A stretch of DNA of 64,000 nucleotides from Parapusillimonas granuli (GTDB lineage: Bacteria; Pseudomonadota; Gammaproteobacteria; Burkholderiales; Burkholderiaceae_B), in assembly GCF_013416525.1 (NCBI RefSeq), contig NZ_JACCEM010000001.1, positions 62,001 to 126,000 on the forward strand. Reading direction: 5' to 3'. Within the stretch, counting starts at the first letter, position 1. Each line of letters begins with the position of its first letter. The notes under the pieces are model-generated. The model was not told where the DNA came from. It saw only the letters and a list, made by a program, of their open reading frames with translations, and did no database searches. A program made the position numbers and the translations under genes. Positions 51,432 through 60,196 of the stretch are shown here, in pieces.

Positions 51432-53911
51432 GCGCCGCCTCTCAAGGAAAGTATCAATACCATCAGGGCCGCTCCTCCAGCCGCCGAATGAAGCGTCCAC
51501 ATTCCGAAGATCCGCGTTTCTTCGCTGAAGGGTGCAGCACCGCCATGGCGGATACGTCGCAGGGCAATGAACGCGGCCATGACGAGCACCAGGGCCAGGT
51601 GCACCGCCATGTAGGCAAGCGCCACCATCATGCAAGCCCAGTAGGCATGGCTGGCAGGATCCTCCAGCCTGCCGATTATGGCGGCCACCGGAACAAGCGC
51701 CAACACGGTGGAGCCGGCACAGCCGTACAGCCATCCGCCGCCGGCGCGTGGCCGGTTCCCGCGCCAGACGCACAGTGCCATGCCACCATAAGCAAGGAAT
51801 ATCCACGCCGCTTGCAGAGGCGGAACACCCAGCCATTGCCCGGGCGGCCAATTCGGCGCGTAGAGCCTGAGGAACACAATGCCGAAAACCAGCGACGCAA
51901 GAAAGGTGCCGTTCGCCAGTAGCGTACATGCCATGCCCCACCACCCTGGAGAACTCCGGCAGTCCGTATGCACGGGCAGCCACACGCCCGGCTTCGCCTC
52001 GATCGCTTCCTGCGATCCGCGCGGTGACTCCATCCAGACCCAGACCATGAACAGCAACGCGACCACGCCTGCGAACAGCAAGGCCACGGCATATGCTTTG
52101 AACAGCAGGCCAAGGAAGAAGACGCCGGTTGCCAGGCCGCAATAAAGAGGAAGCCAGCTCGATCCGGGTAAATTGACCACGCTTTGGGGATTTCCAGTCA
52201 ATGCATCCACGCTCATGGTCTGGCGGTGGGCGGGCGGGTATCCGCCCAGCCAATGCCTGCCGCCGGCAAGCTCGGCCCCTAACGCCGAGTTCCGCCACAA
52301 TGGATACCGGTGCTCGACGTCCGGCTGAGTCGCAAAGTTGTAGGAAGCGGGCGGCGTGGGCATTGCCCACTCGAGCGTGCCCGCCGTCCAGGGGTTGCGC
52401 GGCGCGGGCGTGCCCCTGCGGGCATGCAGCCCCACATCGAGCAGGAACACGGCAAACCCGATCGCCTGTATGAACCCGCCCATGCTGGACGTCAGATTCA
52501 GCAAATCCCAGCCCATGTCGGCCGCGTAGGCATCGATGCGTCTCGGCATGCCCAATAGCCCTGTCAAGTGCATGGGGAGAAACGTGATGTTGAAGCCGCC
52601 GAATATCAGCCAGAACCCGGCGGTTCCAAGGCTGCCCGAAGGCATGCGGCCGGTAAAGTGAGGCAGCCAGTAATAGCTTGCCGCCAACAGGGGAAACACC
52701 ATGCCGCCCGTCAGGACATAATGCAGATGCGCCACCACGAAATGGGTATCGTGCACCTGCACGTTGAAGGGCACGAGCGCCACCATGACGCCCGTCAGGC
52801 CGCCGATCACGAAGATGAACAGAAAGCCGCCCAGGTATAGGACCGGCAGCCGAAGAGCAACCTGACCGGCCCACAATGTGGCGATCCAGGCAAAGAACTG
52901 GATCGCGGTCGGTATCGCCACCAGCATGCTCGCCACCGAAAAGAACGCCAGGCTGAGCTGCGGGATCCCGACTGAAAACATGTGGTGAACCCATAGGCCG
53001 AAGCTCAGGAAACCCATTGCGACGACGCTATTGACCACCCAGGAATAACCCAGCAAGGGGTGCCGGGCAAATGTCGGGATCATGGTCGACACCAGCCCCG
53101 CCGCAGGCAGGAAGATGATGTAGACCTCGGGGTGTCCGAACATCCAGAACAGGTGTTGCCACAACAGATTGTCTCCGCCCAGGGCAACCGAAAAGAAGGG
53201 CAAACCGAAAGCCCGCTCCAGCTCGAGCAATATGCTGCCGAGGATCAATGGCGGGAATCCCACCAGTATCATTCCGGCGGTCACCAGCATGTACCAGGCA
53301 AAAATAGGAAGCTGCCGCAAACTCATGCCCGGCGCGCGTATCTTGAGTATGGTGGCGATGAGTTCCACGGCCCCGCACAAGGCGGAGATCTCCGCGAACG
53401 TGATGCCGATCAGCCAGATATCGCTGTTGATGCCGGGGGTGAACTGCTTGCCCGACAAGGGGGTATACATGAACCACCCCTTGTCGGGCGCCACGCCCAG
53501 AAGCATGGCGACGATGAGTATCAATCCCCCGAAAAGGTAGCACCACCACGCATAGGCGCCGAGCCGCGGATAAGCCAGGTCGCGCGAACCCAGCATCTTG
53601 GGCAGCAGATAAAAGGCAAACCCCTCCAGCATCGGGATGGCGAACAAGAACATCATCACCGTGCCATGCATCGTAAAAATCTGCGCATACAGATCGCTGT
53701 CGAGGAACGCGCTGCCCGAGGTGGCCAACTGAGCACGCATCAGCATCGCAAGCACGCCGCCCACCAGGAAGAAGCACAAGGCGGCGATGATGAAGCGCAT
53801 TCCCATCGTGCCGTGGTTCACGGCCGAAAGGCTGCGCCAGCCCTTTGGAGAGGCCCATTGGCGCTCCAGGGCATGATGCAGCGCTATAGGATGCGGTCGC
53901 TCGTCGTTCAC
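51428..53911 (-). CDS. Cytochrome c oxidase, fused subunits I and III
   Basis: This 827-residue membrane protein starts at GTG 53911, which overlaps the subunit II stop and has AAGGAG eight bases upstream. The subunit I part (about 1-560) has the heme a ligands H82 and H397, CuB ligands H260, H309 and H310, the cross-link Tyr264 and E262 (HPEVY), and heme a3 H395. The C-terminal ~230 residues are subunit III-like (WWGMACTLLANGTFLASLVFGIVFLRLY). By eye, the position of the canonical K-channel Lys is Gln338. It reduces O2 in the inner membrane. Confidence 0.92.
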   Translation of the reverse strand: MNDERPHPIALHHALERQWASPKGWRSLSAVNHGTMGMRFIIAALCFFLVGGVLAMLMRAQLATSGSAFLDSDLYAQIFTMHGTVMMFLFAIPMLEGFAFYLLPKMLGSRDLAYPRLGAYAWWCYLFGGLILIVAMLLGVAPDKGWFMYTPLSGKQFTPGINSDIWLIGITFAEISALCGAVELIATILKIRAPGMSLRQLPIFAWYMLVTAGMILVGFPPLILGSILLELERAFGLPFFSVALGGDNLLWQHLFWMFGHPEVYIIFLPAAGLVSTMIPTFARHPLLGYSWVVNSVVAMGFLSFGLWVHHMFSVGIPQLSLAFFSVASMLVAIPTAIQFFAWIATLWAGQVALRLPVLYLGGFLFIFVIGGLTGVMVALVPFNVQVHDTHFVVAHLHYVLTGGMVFPLLAASYYWLPHFTGRMPSGSLGTAGFWLIFGGFNITFLPMHLTGLLGMPRRIDAYAADMGWDLLNLTSSMGGFIQAIGFAVFLLDVGLHARRGTPAPRNPWTAGTLEWAMPTPPASYNFATQPDVEHRYPLWRNSALGAELAGGRHWLGGYPPAHRQTMSVDALTGNPQSVVNLPGSSWLPLYCGLATGVFFLGLLFKAYAVALLFAGVVALLFMVWVWMESPRGSQEAIEAKPGVWLPVHTDCRSSPGWWGMACTLLANGTFLASLVFGIVFLRLYAPNWPPGQWLGVPPLQAAWIFLAYGGMALCVWRGNRPRAGGGWLYGCAGSTVLALVPVAAIIGRLEDPASHAYWACMMVALAYMAVHLALVLVMAAFIALRRIRHGGAAPFSEETRIFGMWTLHSAAGGAALMVLILSLRGGA

Positions 53912-54582
53912 GGTCGCACTCCTTCTGTGGTGGGCAGGCGCGACAGGAGTCCATCGAGCACGTCTGGCGGATGCGCGATGACACGCAGCTGCATGACTGC
54001 GTGTCCGGTCCCGCAATATTCGGCGCAGGTTCCCAGGTAGACGCCCGGTTCCGGCGCGACATAAACAATGCGGTTGGTCCGCCCAGGTATCGCATCCATC
54101 TTTCCGCCCAGCTTGGGCACCCAGAAGCCGTGGATCACATCCGCGGAACGCAGCTCGATGCCCACTGCCACGCCTGCCGGGACATGCAGTTCATTCAGAG
54201 AATAGCGTGCGCCGCCAGGCGCGTCCGGATAACGGACTTCCCACCACCATCGGTGCGCCGTCACCTGCACATGGTAAGCCGCCTCATCCTGCGGCGGCGC
54301 CTTCGCATAGGCATAGACCAGCAAGGCCGCCATGACGCCGACCGGAAACAGCACGCCGCCTGCGACCAGCAGCCAATGGCCTCGACGGGCTGACACACCC
54401 GCGTCGCCGTCCTTCGACCTGCGTACCGCCACAGCCGTCAGCGCCAGCATCAGCAAAAAGATGCCGACGCCGCCCCAAGCCATGGCGTACCATACGTCCG
54501 CCACATGCCGAGCGCCGGCGCTGGCGGCGTCGATCGCGGACAAGGGCGCATCGCGACAGCCCGCAAGCGCGCCCGCAAGCAA
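53908..54582 (-). CDS. Cytochrome c oxidase subunit II (CuA), lipoprotein-like, uncertain start
   Basis: The frame has two membrane helices (VWYAMAWGGVGIFLLMLALTAVAV; HWLLVAGGVLFPVGVMAALLVYAYA) and a cupredoxin domain. The complete CuA site is C186-x-E188-x-C190-x3-H194-x2-M197 in CAEYCGTGHAVM. A lipobox LLAGALAGC precedes the first helix. No ATG is available in frame near the lipobox: TTG 54582 is used here but gives a very short signal. An ATG at 54610 in another frame (MPRR) would give a normal lipoprotein signal after a one-base frameshift. Confidence 0.8.
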   Translation of the reverse strand: MLAGALAGCRDAPLSAIDAASAGARHVADVWYAMAWGGVGIFLLMLALTAVAVRRSKDGDAGVSARRGHWLLVAGGVLFPVGVMAALLVYAYAKAPPQDEAAYHVQVTAHRWWWEVRYPDAPGGARYSLNELHVPAGVAVGIELRSADVIHGFWVPKLGGKMDAIPGRTNRIVYVAPEPGVYLGTCAEYCGTGHAVMQLRVIAHPPDVLDGLLSRLPTTEGVRP

Positions 54583-54655
54583 GACAGCGGCCTTTCCTGC
54601 GCCGCGGCATGGTGCTTGCTGAGTGCCGGCCTGACGACTAGAAGCGGCCGGGCCA

Positions 54656-55141
54656 ATGGAAGATCTTTCTCGACAGCACTTGCAGGAATCACGGCCTGAA
54701 GGCTCTCCGAGCGCGGTGGCCTTGGGCAGCCATCCCATCCATCCTATGCTGGTGCCCTTCCCCATCGCCTTCCTCATCACGGCCACCGCCAGCGACATCG
54801 GTTTTCTCTTGACCCTGGATTCGTTCTGGGCTCGCGTCTCGCTGTGGCTGCTGGGCGGCGGCGCAGCCATGGGCTTGGTCGCGGGCATCGTCGGCACGGC
54901 CGAGCTTCTGATCATCGGCTCCATCCGTCGCCGCGCCGCTGCATGGAGCCATTCCGTCGTGGCCGTGATGCTGTTGGCAGTGGCCTTTTTCAATTGGTTC
55001 ATGCGACTTTCCGACCCTGTGTCGACCATATACCCCGCGGGTATTCTGCTGTCGGCGCTGGGCTTGCTCCTGGTGTCGGCGGCGGGCTGGCTAGGGGGAA
55101 AGCTGGTGTTCGAAGAACGGGTAGGGGTGAAGGAGGCGTGA
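54656..55141 (+). CDS. DUF2231 membrane protein
   Basis: This 161-residue protein has four membrane helices and the family start SHPIHPMLVPFPIAFLITATASDIG, in which HPIHPMLV is the conserved His-Pro motif. DUF2231 proteins are often next to respiratory or cytochrome genes, with no proven function. It is divergent from the subunit II gene (73 bases between the starts chosen). Its last 143 bases overlap the convergent CopD-like gene. Confidence 0.85.
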   Translation: MEDLSRQHLQESRPEGSPSAVALGSHPIHPMLVPFPIAFLITATASDIGFLLTLDSFWARVSLWLLGGGAAMGLVAGIVGTAELLIIGSIRRRAAAWSHSVVAVMLLAVAFFNWFMRLSDPVSTIYPAGILLSALGLLLVSAAGWLGGKLVFEERVGVKEA

Positions 55142-55574
55142 GCGCGGCATCGATGTAGTCGATTCTGGGCTTTGCCAGCACCAGCCATAGCACACAGGGA
55201 ATCAGAGCCAGCGGCGTCAGAATGCGCATCACCCTGATTCCGGCATTCGCCCGCTCGGCTTCATGAGTCTGCTTGGCCAGGATAATGCCGCAACGCGCAT
55301 GGACGACCGACATCAAGGCCACGATCGCCAGTTTCACGGCAAACCACGGTTCAGTCACATCGCGCAGGGCCACGAGCGCCGTGCCCGACAAAATCGCGAT
55401 GATCGCAGCCGGCGAGGCCAATACGACAAAAATCGTCCGGGACATTGCGTGGACCCGCAAATACTCCGGCTCGGAAAGCTTTGCGCTGTGCGTCGCCATG
55501 ATCATGGGCAGATAGATCAGCGCGGCACTCCATATCAGTATGGCAACGACGTGCACAGCTTTCACCCATACCAT
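54999..55574 (-). CDS. CopD/HemJ-like membrane protein
   Basis: This 191-residue protein starts MVWVKAVHVVAILIWSAALIYLPMIM. Four membrane helices include VHAMSRTIFVVLASPAAIIAILSG and PWFAVKLAIVALMSVVHARCGIILA. The histidine pattern and helix order fit the CopD / HemJ superfamily of heme- or copper-linked membrane proteins. The natural-looking end is near 55140 (RIDYIDA), but no stop occurs and the frame continues 47 residues antisense to the DUF2231 gene. A role in oxidase heme or copper supply is plausible. Confidence 0.75.
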   Translation of the reverse strand: MVWVKAVHVVAILIWSAALIYLPMIMATHSAKLSEPEYLRVHAMSRTIFVVLASPAAIIAILSGTALVALRDVTEPWFAVKLAIVALMSVVHARCGIILAKQTHEAERANAGIRVMRILTPLALIPCVLWLVLAKPRIDYIDAALTPPSPLPVLRTPAFPLASPPPTPGASPAPTAEYPRGIWSTQGRKVA

Positions 55575-55706
55575 GCGCGCTCCTATCGTTGTTCGTTCGT
55601 CGGCGTCGCAACGCCTAGCAAATCCCGTGCCCGCGGCCTCTTGCTGACAAGTAGCTGAACACGGCATAAGTCTTGCTGCACCGCGCCTTTCAGGGGGATT
55701 ACGTCC

Positions 55707-58076
55707 ATGACAAGACCAGATCAGAAAGCAAGACGCGCCGGCCCGCATGCGGGCCTTCACAACCAGCGCCCAAGTCCGTATGCGGGTCCTGCCGGCGGAT
55801 GGGGTTCCGCCCGTTCGGTTGCAGGCATCATTTCCCGGACAGGCGCCTACGAAGCCGCCGCACGCGTGCTGCCACGCCAGAACAAGCCTGCCGGCTTCGC
55901 ATGCGTCAGTTGTGCCTGGGCCAAGCCTGCGGAACCTCACGCCCTGGAGTTCTGTGAGAACGGCGCCAAAGCCACCGCGTGGGAAGGCATGAGCAAACGA
56001 GCCGGGCCGGACTTTTTCTACCGGCACACCGTGGCCGAATTGCGGAATTGGTCCGATCATGATCTGGAAAGCGCGGGCCGCCTGACCGAGCCGCTGGCCT
56101 GGGACGCCGGACAGGACCGCTATGTGCCCATCAGCTGGGAAACGGCACTGTCGGAGATCGGCGCCAAGCTCGAGCGGATGGCGCCGGATAAAGTCGCTTT
56201 CTATACGTCCGGCAGGGCGTCTCTTGAAGCCTCCTACATGTATCAGTTGATGGCCCGCGTATATGGCACCAACAATCTTCCCGACAGTTCCAACATGTGC
56301 CATGAATCCACCTCGGTGGGTTTGCAAGAAAGCCTGGGGCTGGGGGTGGGCACGGTCCGGCTCGAGGACTTCCAGCAGGCGGAAGCCATCTTCTTCTTTG
56401 GCCAGAACGTCGGCAGCAACAGCCCGCGCATGCTTCACGAGTTGCAAAAGGCCAGCGAGCGCGGCGTTCCCATCGTCACATTCAATCCTCTGCGTGAAAA
56501 AGGATTGGAGCAATTCAAGAATCCCCAGCGCCCCGCGCAAATGCTCGGCGCGCCGAGTACGCCGATCAGTTCGCACTATCACCAAGTGGTCCCAGGCGGC
56601 GACATCGCGGCGCTTGCGGGCATGTGCAAGTCGCTGCTGGATGTTGACGAGCGTGCCCGCGCGCAAGGACAGGTTCCTCTCCTGGACTGGGATTTCATTC
56701 GCGAGCACACCGCTGGATTCGAGGATTTTGCAGGGTTCCTGCGGGCCACGAGCTGGGACGACATACATCAGCTTAGCGGCCTCGGCAGGGAAGCGCTCGA
56801 AGACGCCGCCTGGATCTATGCCCGCGCCGATGCCGTGCTGCTGGTATACGGCATGGGCCTGACTCAACACCTGGGCGGGGTCGACAACGTTCAAATGCTC
56901 GTCAACTTCGCTCTCATGCGAGGTAATGTGGGCAAGGCCGGCGCTGGTATCTGTCCCGTTCGCGGACACTCCAACGTACAGGGCCAGCGCACCGTGGGCA
57001 TCACGGAAAAGCCCGAGCTCGCGCCCCTGGATCGCCTTGCCGAACTATATGCGTTCGAACCGCCCCGTAAAAAAGGCCTGGACACGATAGGAACCTGCGA
57101 AAGCGCGCTGAAGGGCGACCTGCAAGGCTTCGTCGCGCTTGGCGGCAACTTCGTCCGGGCCGCGCCCGACACGGCGGCGCTGGAACCGGCCTGGAGCCGT
57201 CTGGACCTGACTGTCCATATCAGCACTACGCTGAATCGCAGCCACCTCTTCCCCGGCAAAAGCGCCTACGTGCTGCCGTGCTTGGGCCGCAGTGAAATCG
57301 ACCGGCAGGCGGGCGGCGTGCAATTCGTTTCCATAGAAGACAGTACTTCCTGCGTCCATGGCTCCATCGGCCGCAAAACCCCGGCCGGCACTCAACTGCG
57401 TTCGGAGCCCGCGATCATTGCCGGCATTGCACTGGCGATTCCGCGTCTTGGCCAGGCAAACGTGCCTTGGCAGGCATGGATGGACAATTACGCGCTCATA
57501 AGGGAAGCCATCGAAGCGACTTACCTACAGCGTTTTTCCCGGTATAACGAACGCGTCTGGAATCCCGGCGGCTTTCCACTTGCCAATGCGCCGCGCGAAC
57601 GCATATGGAACACGGAGACCCGAAAGGCGAACTTCAAGATACCGCAGGACCTTACCGCAAGATTGCGGCAGGAATCGGATGAGGAAGCGGTCCTGCAGCT
57701 CATGACCTTGCGCAGCAACGACCAGTTCAACACCACCGTCTATGGGTATGAGGATAGATTCCGCGGCATATCCGGCACACGGCAAGTGGTATTGATGAAT
57801 GCCGATGACATCCGGGCACATGGGCTAACTGAAGGCGAGCGCGTCACGCTGCGCACCGCTGTCGATCTCGCCAATCCTCGCAGCATCGGCGACCTGCGGG
57901 TAGTCGCCTACGATATACCGCGAGGCTCCTGCGCCGCATACTACCCGGAATGCAATGTCTTGCTGCCGGTGTGGCACCATGCCAGGGAAAGCCATGTCCC
58001 CGCCGCCAAATCCATACCCGTGCGCATTGCGCCTGCCTCGGCCGGGCCGCGGCCTACCCCGGATCCTGCCGGTTGA
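55707..58076 (+). CDS. FdhF/YdeP-type molybdopterin oxidoreductase
   Basis: This 789-residue protein of the formate dehydrogenase-like alpha subunit family is best matched to E. coli YdeP, whose substrate is not known. The N-terminal cysteines C66, C69 and C83 (GFACVSCAW; FCENGAKA) fit the iron-sulfur region. C198 in SSNMCHESTSVGL is at the Mo-ligand position. MLVNFALMRGNVGKAGAGICPVRGHSNVQG is the core block. It lacks a Tat signal, so it should be cytoplasmic. It stands among cytochrome oxidase and cytochrome c genes. It overlaps the end of the cytochrome c gene by 23 bases, convergent. Confidence 0.88.
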   Translation: MTRPDQKARRAGPHAGLHNQRPSPYAGPAGGWGSARSVAGIISRTGAYEAAARVLPRQNKPAGFACVSCAWAKPAEPHALEFCENGAKATAWEGMSKRAGPDFFYRHTVAELRNWSDHDLESAGRLTEPLAWDAGQDRYVPISWETALSEIGAKLERMAPDKVAFYTSGRASLEASYMYQLMARVYGTNNLPDSSNMCHESTSVGLQESLGLGVGTVRLEDFQQAEAIFFFGQNVGSNSPRMLHELQKASERGVPIVTFNPLREKGLEQFKNPQRPAQMLGAPSTPISSHYHQVVPGGDIAALAGMCKSLLDVDERARAQGQVPLLDWDFIREHTAGFEDFAGFLRATSWDDIHQLSGLGREALEDAAWIYARADAVLLVYGMGLTQHLGGVDNVQMLVNFALMRGNVGKAGAGICPVRGHSNVQGQRTVGITEKPELAPLDRLAELYAFEPPRKKGLDTIGTCESALKGDLQGFVALGGNFVRAAPDTAALEPAWSRLDLTVHISTTLNRSHLFPGKSAYVLPCLGRSEIDRQAGGVQFVSIEDSTSCVHGSIGRKTPAGTQLRSEPAIIAGIALAIPRLGQANVPWQAWMDNYALIREAIEATYLQRFSRYNERVWNPGGFPLANAPRERIWNTETRKANFKIPQDLTARLRQESDEEAVLQLMTLRSNDQFNTTVYGYEDRFRGISGTRQVVLMNADDIRAHGLTEGERVTLRTAVDLANPRSIGDLRVVAYDIPRGSCAAYYPECNVLLPVWHHARESHVPAAKSIPVRIAPASAGPRPTPDPAG

Positions 58077-58527
58077 CCTCTCTTTGCATCTCCAGGATCT
58101 CCGGCGGCCAGGTGCTTTTTATATAGGTCAGGACCGCGATGATGTCCTCGTCGGACAAGACGGCGCCATAGGCCGGCATGTCGCTTTCATAGCCCGCCGG
58201 CGCCGTGCGTCCCGGCACCAAGCCGTTCTTAGTGATGTCGATCAGTACGGAATCGGGATGGTGCCAGGTGTGTCCGGTTTCGTCATGCGGCGGCGCCGGC
58301 AAACGCCCGTTACCCATCCGTTCGCGCCAATTCGGCTGGCCGCTGAGGTCGGCCGCGTGGCAGGCGGCGCAATATGCGTCGTATACCCTCTTTCCGCGCA
58401 CAGCCATCACACTGTCCGAGGGATCGATGAACGCAGGTTCGCGCGCCTTCCAGAGCGCGAATGCCGCCGTTGCCAGGCCCATGGCGAATATGGCAATGAC
58501 GATGGCGTTTGCTCCATTTTTCAACAT
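58054..58527 (-). CDS. Membrane-anchored class I cytochrome c
   Basis: This 157-residue protein has an uncleaved-looking N-terminal helix (ANAIVIAIFAMGLATAAFALW) and one heme site C53-A-A-C56-H57 in DAYCAACHAADLSG. A probable Met ligand lies in SDMPAYGAVLSDEDIIAVLTYIKSTWP. It is the likely electron donor for the CuA oxidase in the same region. The start at ATG 58527 is chosen as the residues before it are not signal-like. It is convergent with the molybdoenzyme gene. Confidence 0.9.
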   Translation of the reverse strand: MLKNGANAIVIAIFAMGLATAAFALWKAREPAFIDPSDSVMAVRGKRVYDAYCAACHAADLSGQPNWRERMGNGRLPAPPHDETGHTWHHPDSVLIDITKNGLVPGRTAPAGYESDMPAYGAVLSDEDIIAVLTYIKSTWPPEILEMQREVNRQDPG

Positions 58528-58589
58528 GGTTTGGTGGCCGAGCTTATGCGCCGGACAATATGATCGATTTACCGTTATAACAGGATCGA

Positions 58590-58615
58590 GGCCAGACCCC
58601 GTACGGGGCCTGACC
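58590..58615. repeat. REP-like imperfect palindrome
   Basis: GGCCAGACCCCG-TA-CGGGGCCTGACC has a perfect 12-base core palindrome (CCCCGTACGGGG, 58597-58608) and arms that otherwise pair with two G-U type mismatches. It lies in the gap between the divergent cytochrome c and aldehyde dehydrogenase genes. Its form is like short dispersed palindromes of betaproteobacteria, but there is only this copy in the window. Confidence 0.45.
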
Positions 58616-58667
58616 CCTTTCTTCGCTCCAGAGAATAATCTTCTGAACCACCTCGGAGACCACACAA

Positions 58668-60149
58668 GTGAAACGTTATCAACTGAAGATCGGAGGCAAA
58701 TCGGTCGACCCGGCGTCAGGCGACTGGTTCCAGACGCAGAATCCCTTTACCGGCGAGGCCTGGGCCGAGATCCCACGCGGCACATCCGCCGATGTCGATA
58801 TTGCAGTCAATGCTGCGCACGATGCGTTCATTTCCGGCCCTTGGCATGAAATGACCGCATCCCAGCGCGGGCTGCTGCTGCACCGCCTGGGCGATCTCAT
58901 CGCCCGCGACGCCCGCAAGCTCGCGGAAACCGAGGTACGCGACAATGGCAAGCTGATCGCGGAAATGCAGGGCCAGCTGAACTACCTTCCGCAATGGTTC
59001 TATTACTACGGCGGCCTGGCGGACAAGATTCACGGCGCGACACTGCCGCTCGACAAGAAAGGATACTTTTGCTTTACCCGCCACGAACCGCTTGGCGTCG
59101 TTGCAGCGATCACGCCATGGAACTCGCCATTGATGCTGCTGGGCTGGAAGGTGGCTCCGGCATTGGCAGGGGGCTGCACTGTCGTGATCAAACCCTCGGA
59201 GTTCACCTCCGCTTCCACTCTCGAGCTCGCCGACCTTTTCGACGAGGCGGGCTTCCCGCCCGGCGTCTTCAACGTGGTCACGGGCTATGGGAAGGACGTC
59301 GGGCCCGCGCTGGTAGAGCATCCTCTGGTACAAAAAATCACTTTCACGGGCTCTGACCAGACCGGCCGCGTGATCAATGAACAAGCGGCGCGTCACTTGA
59401 AACACAGCTCTCTGGAGCTGGGCGGCAAATCGCCCAACATCGTCTTCGAAAGCGCCGATCTGGAGCAAGCCGTCTTCGGCGCCATATCCGGAATCTTCGC
59501 TGCCACGGGACAGACATGCATCGCTGGATCGCGACTGCTTCTGCAGGACAGCATCTATGACGAATTCGTGGAAAAGCTCTTGGCGCTTGCGGCCACCGCC
59601 CGGATGGGCGACCCCATGGATCCCGACACCCAAGTCGGCCCCGTCACCACTCCCCCACAGTATCAGAAGGTGCTGGAATACATCGATATCGCGAAGCAAG
59701 AAGGCGCTCGCCTGCTGCTGGGCGGCAAGCCCGCCGACAGGCCGGAATGCGGCAGCGGCGGCTGGTTTGTCGAGCCCACCATCTTCGGGGACGTCGACAA
59801 CAGCATGCGGATCGCTCAGGAAGAAGTGTTCGGCCCGGTGCTGTCCATCATTCGCTTCAAGGACGAGGCGGACGCCGTGCAGATCGCCAATGACGTCCGG
59901 TTCGGCTTGGCGGCAGCGGTTTGGACCAGCGACATGGCCCAGGCATTGCGCATGACGGAAAAGCTCAGGGCCGGCACGGTGTGGGTCAATACGTATCGAG
60001 CCGTCAGTTTCATGGCGCCCTTTGGCGGCTATAAGGATTCGGGCCTCGGACGCGAGAACGGCATGGACGCCATCAAGGAATTTCTTCAGACCAAGAGCGT
60101 CTGGCTCAACAGCGGCGCGGTGTCCGGAAATCCGTTCGTCATGCGCTAA
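58668..60149 (+). CDS. NAD(P)-dependent aldehyde dehydrogenase
   Basis: This 493-residue enzyme starts at GTG 58668 with CGGAGAC upstream. Catalytic Cys284 is in AATGQTCIAGSR and Glu250 in LELGGKSPN; the cofactor block FTGSDQTGRVI and AAITPWNSPLMLLGWKVAPALAGG are also present, and PFGGYKDSGLGRENG closes the protein. It is convergent with the GntR gene (47 bases between stops). It probably oxidises an aldehyde made by the amine oxidase of the cluster to the right. Confidence 0.95.
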   Translation: MKRYQLKIGGKSVDPASGDWFQTQNPFTGEAWAEIPRGTSADVDIAVNAAHDAFISGPWHEMTASQRGLLLHRLGDLIARDARKLAETEVRDNGKLIAEMQGQLNYLPQWFYYYGGLADKIHGATLPLDKKGYFCFTRHEPLGVVAAITPWNSPLMLLGWKVAPALAGGCTVVIKPSEFTSASTLELADLFDEAGFPPGVFNVVTGYGKDVGPALVEHPLVQKITFTGSDQTGRVINEQAARHLKHSSLELGGKSPNIVFESADLEQAVFGAISGIFAATGQTCIAGSRLLLQDSIYDEFVEKLLALAATARMGDPMDPDTQVGPVTTPPQYQKVLEYIDIAKQEGARLLLGGKPADRPECGSGGWFVEPTIFGDVDNSMRIAQEEVFGPVLSIIRFKDEADAVQIANDVRFGLAAAVWTSDMAQALRMTEKLRAGTVWVNTYRAVSFMAPFGGYKDSGLGRENGMDAIKEFLQTKSVWLNSGAVSGNPFVMR

Positions 60150-60196
60150 GCCCTACTGAAAGGAACGACGCCCGCGCCAGCAAGGCGCCGGCGCCG

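Noticed and set aside
51432-52994. N-terminal in-frame extension of the small oxidase-operon protein
   Set aside because: It lies wholly on the fused oxidase gene in another frame; the ATGA overlap at 51428-51431 gives a clean start.
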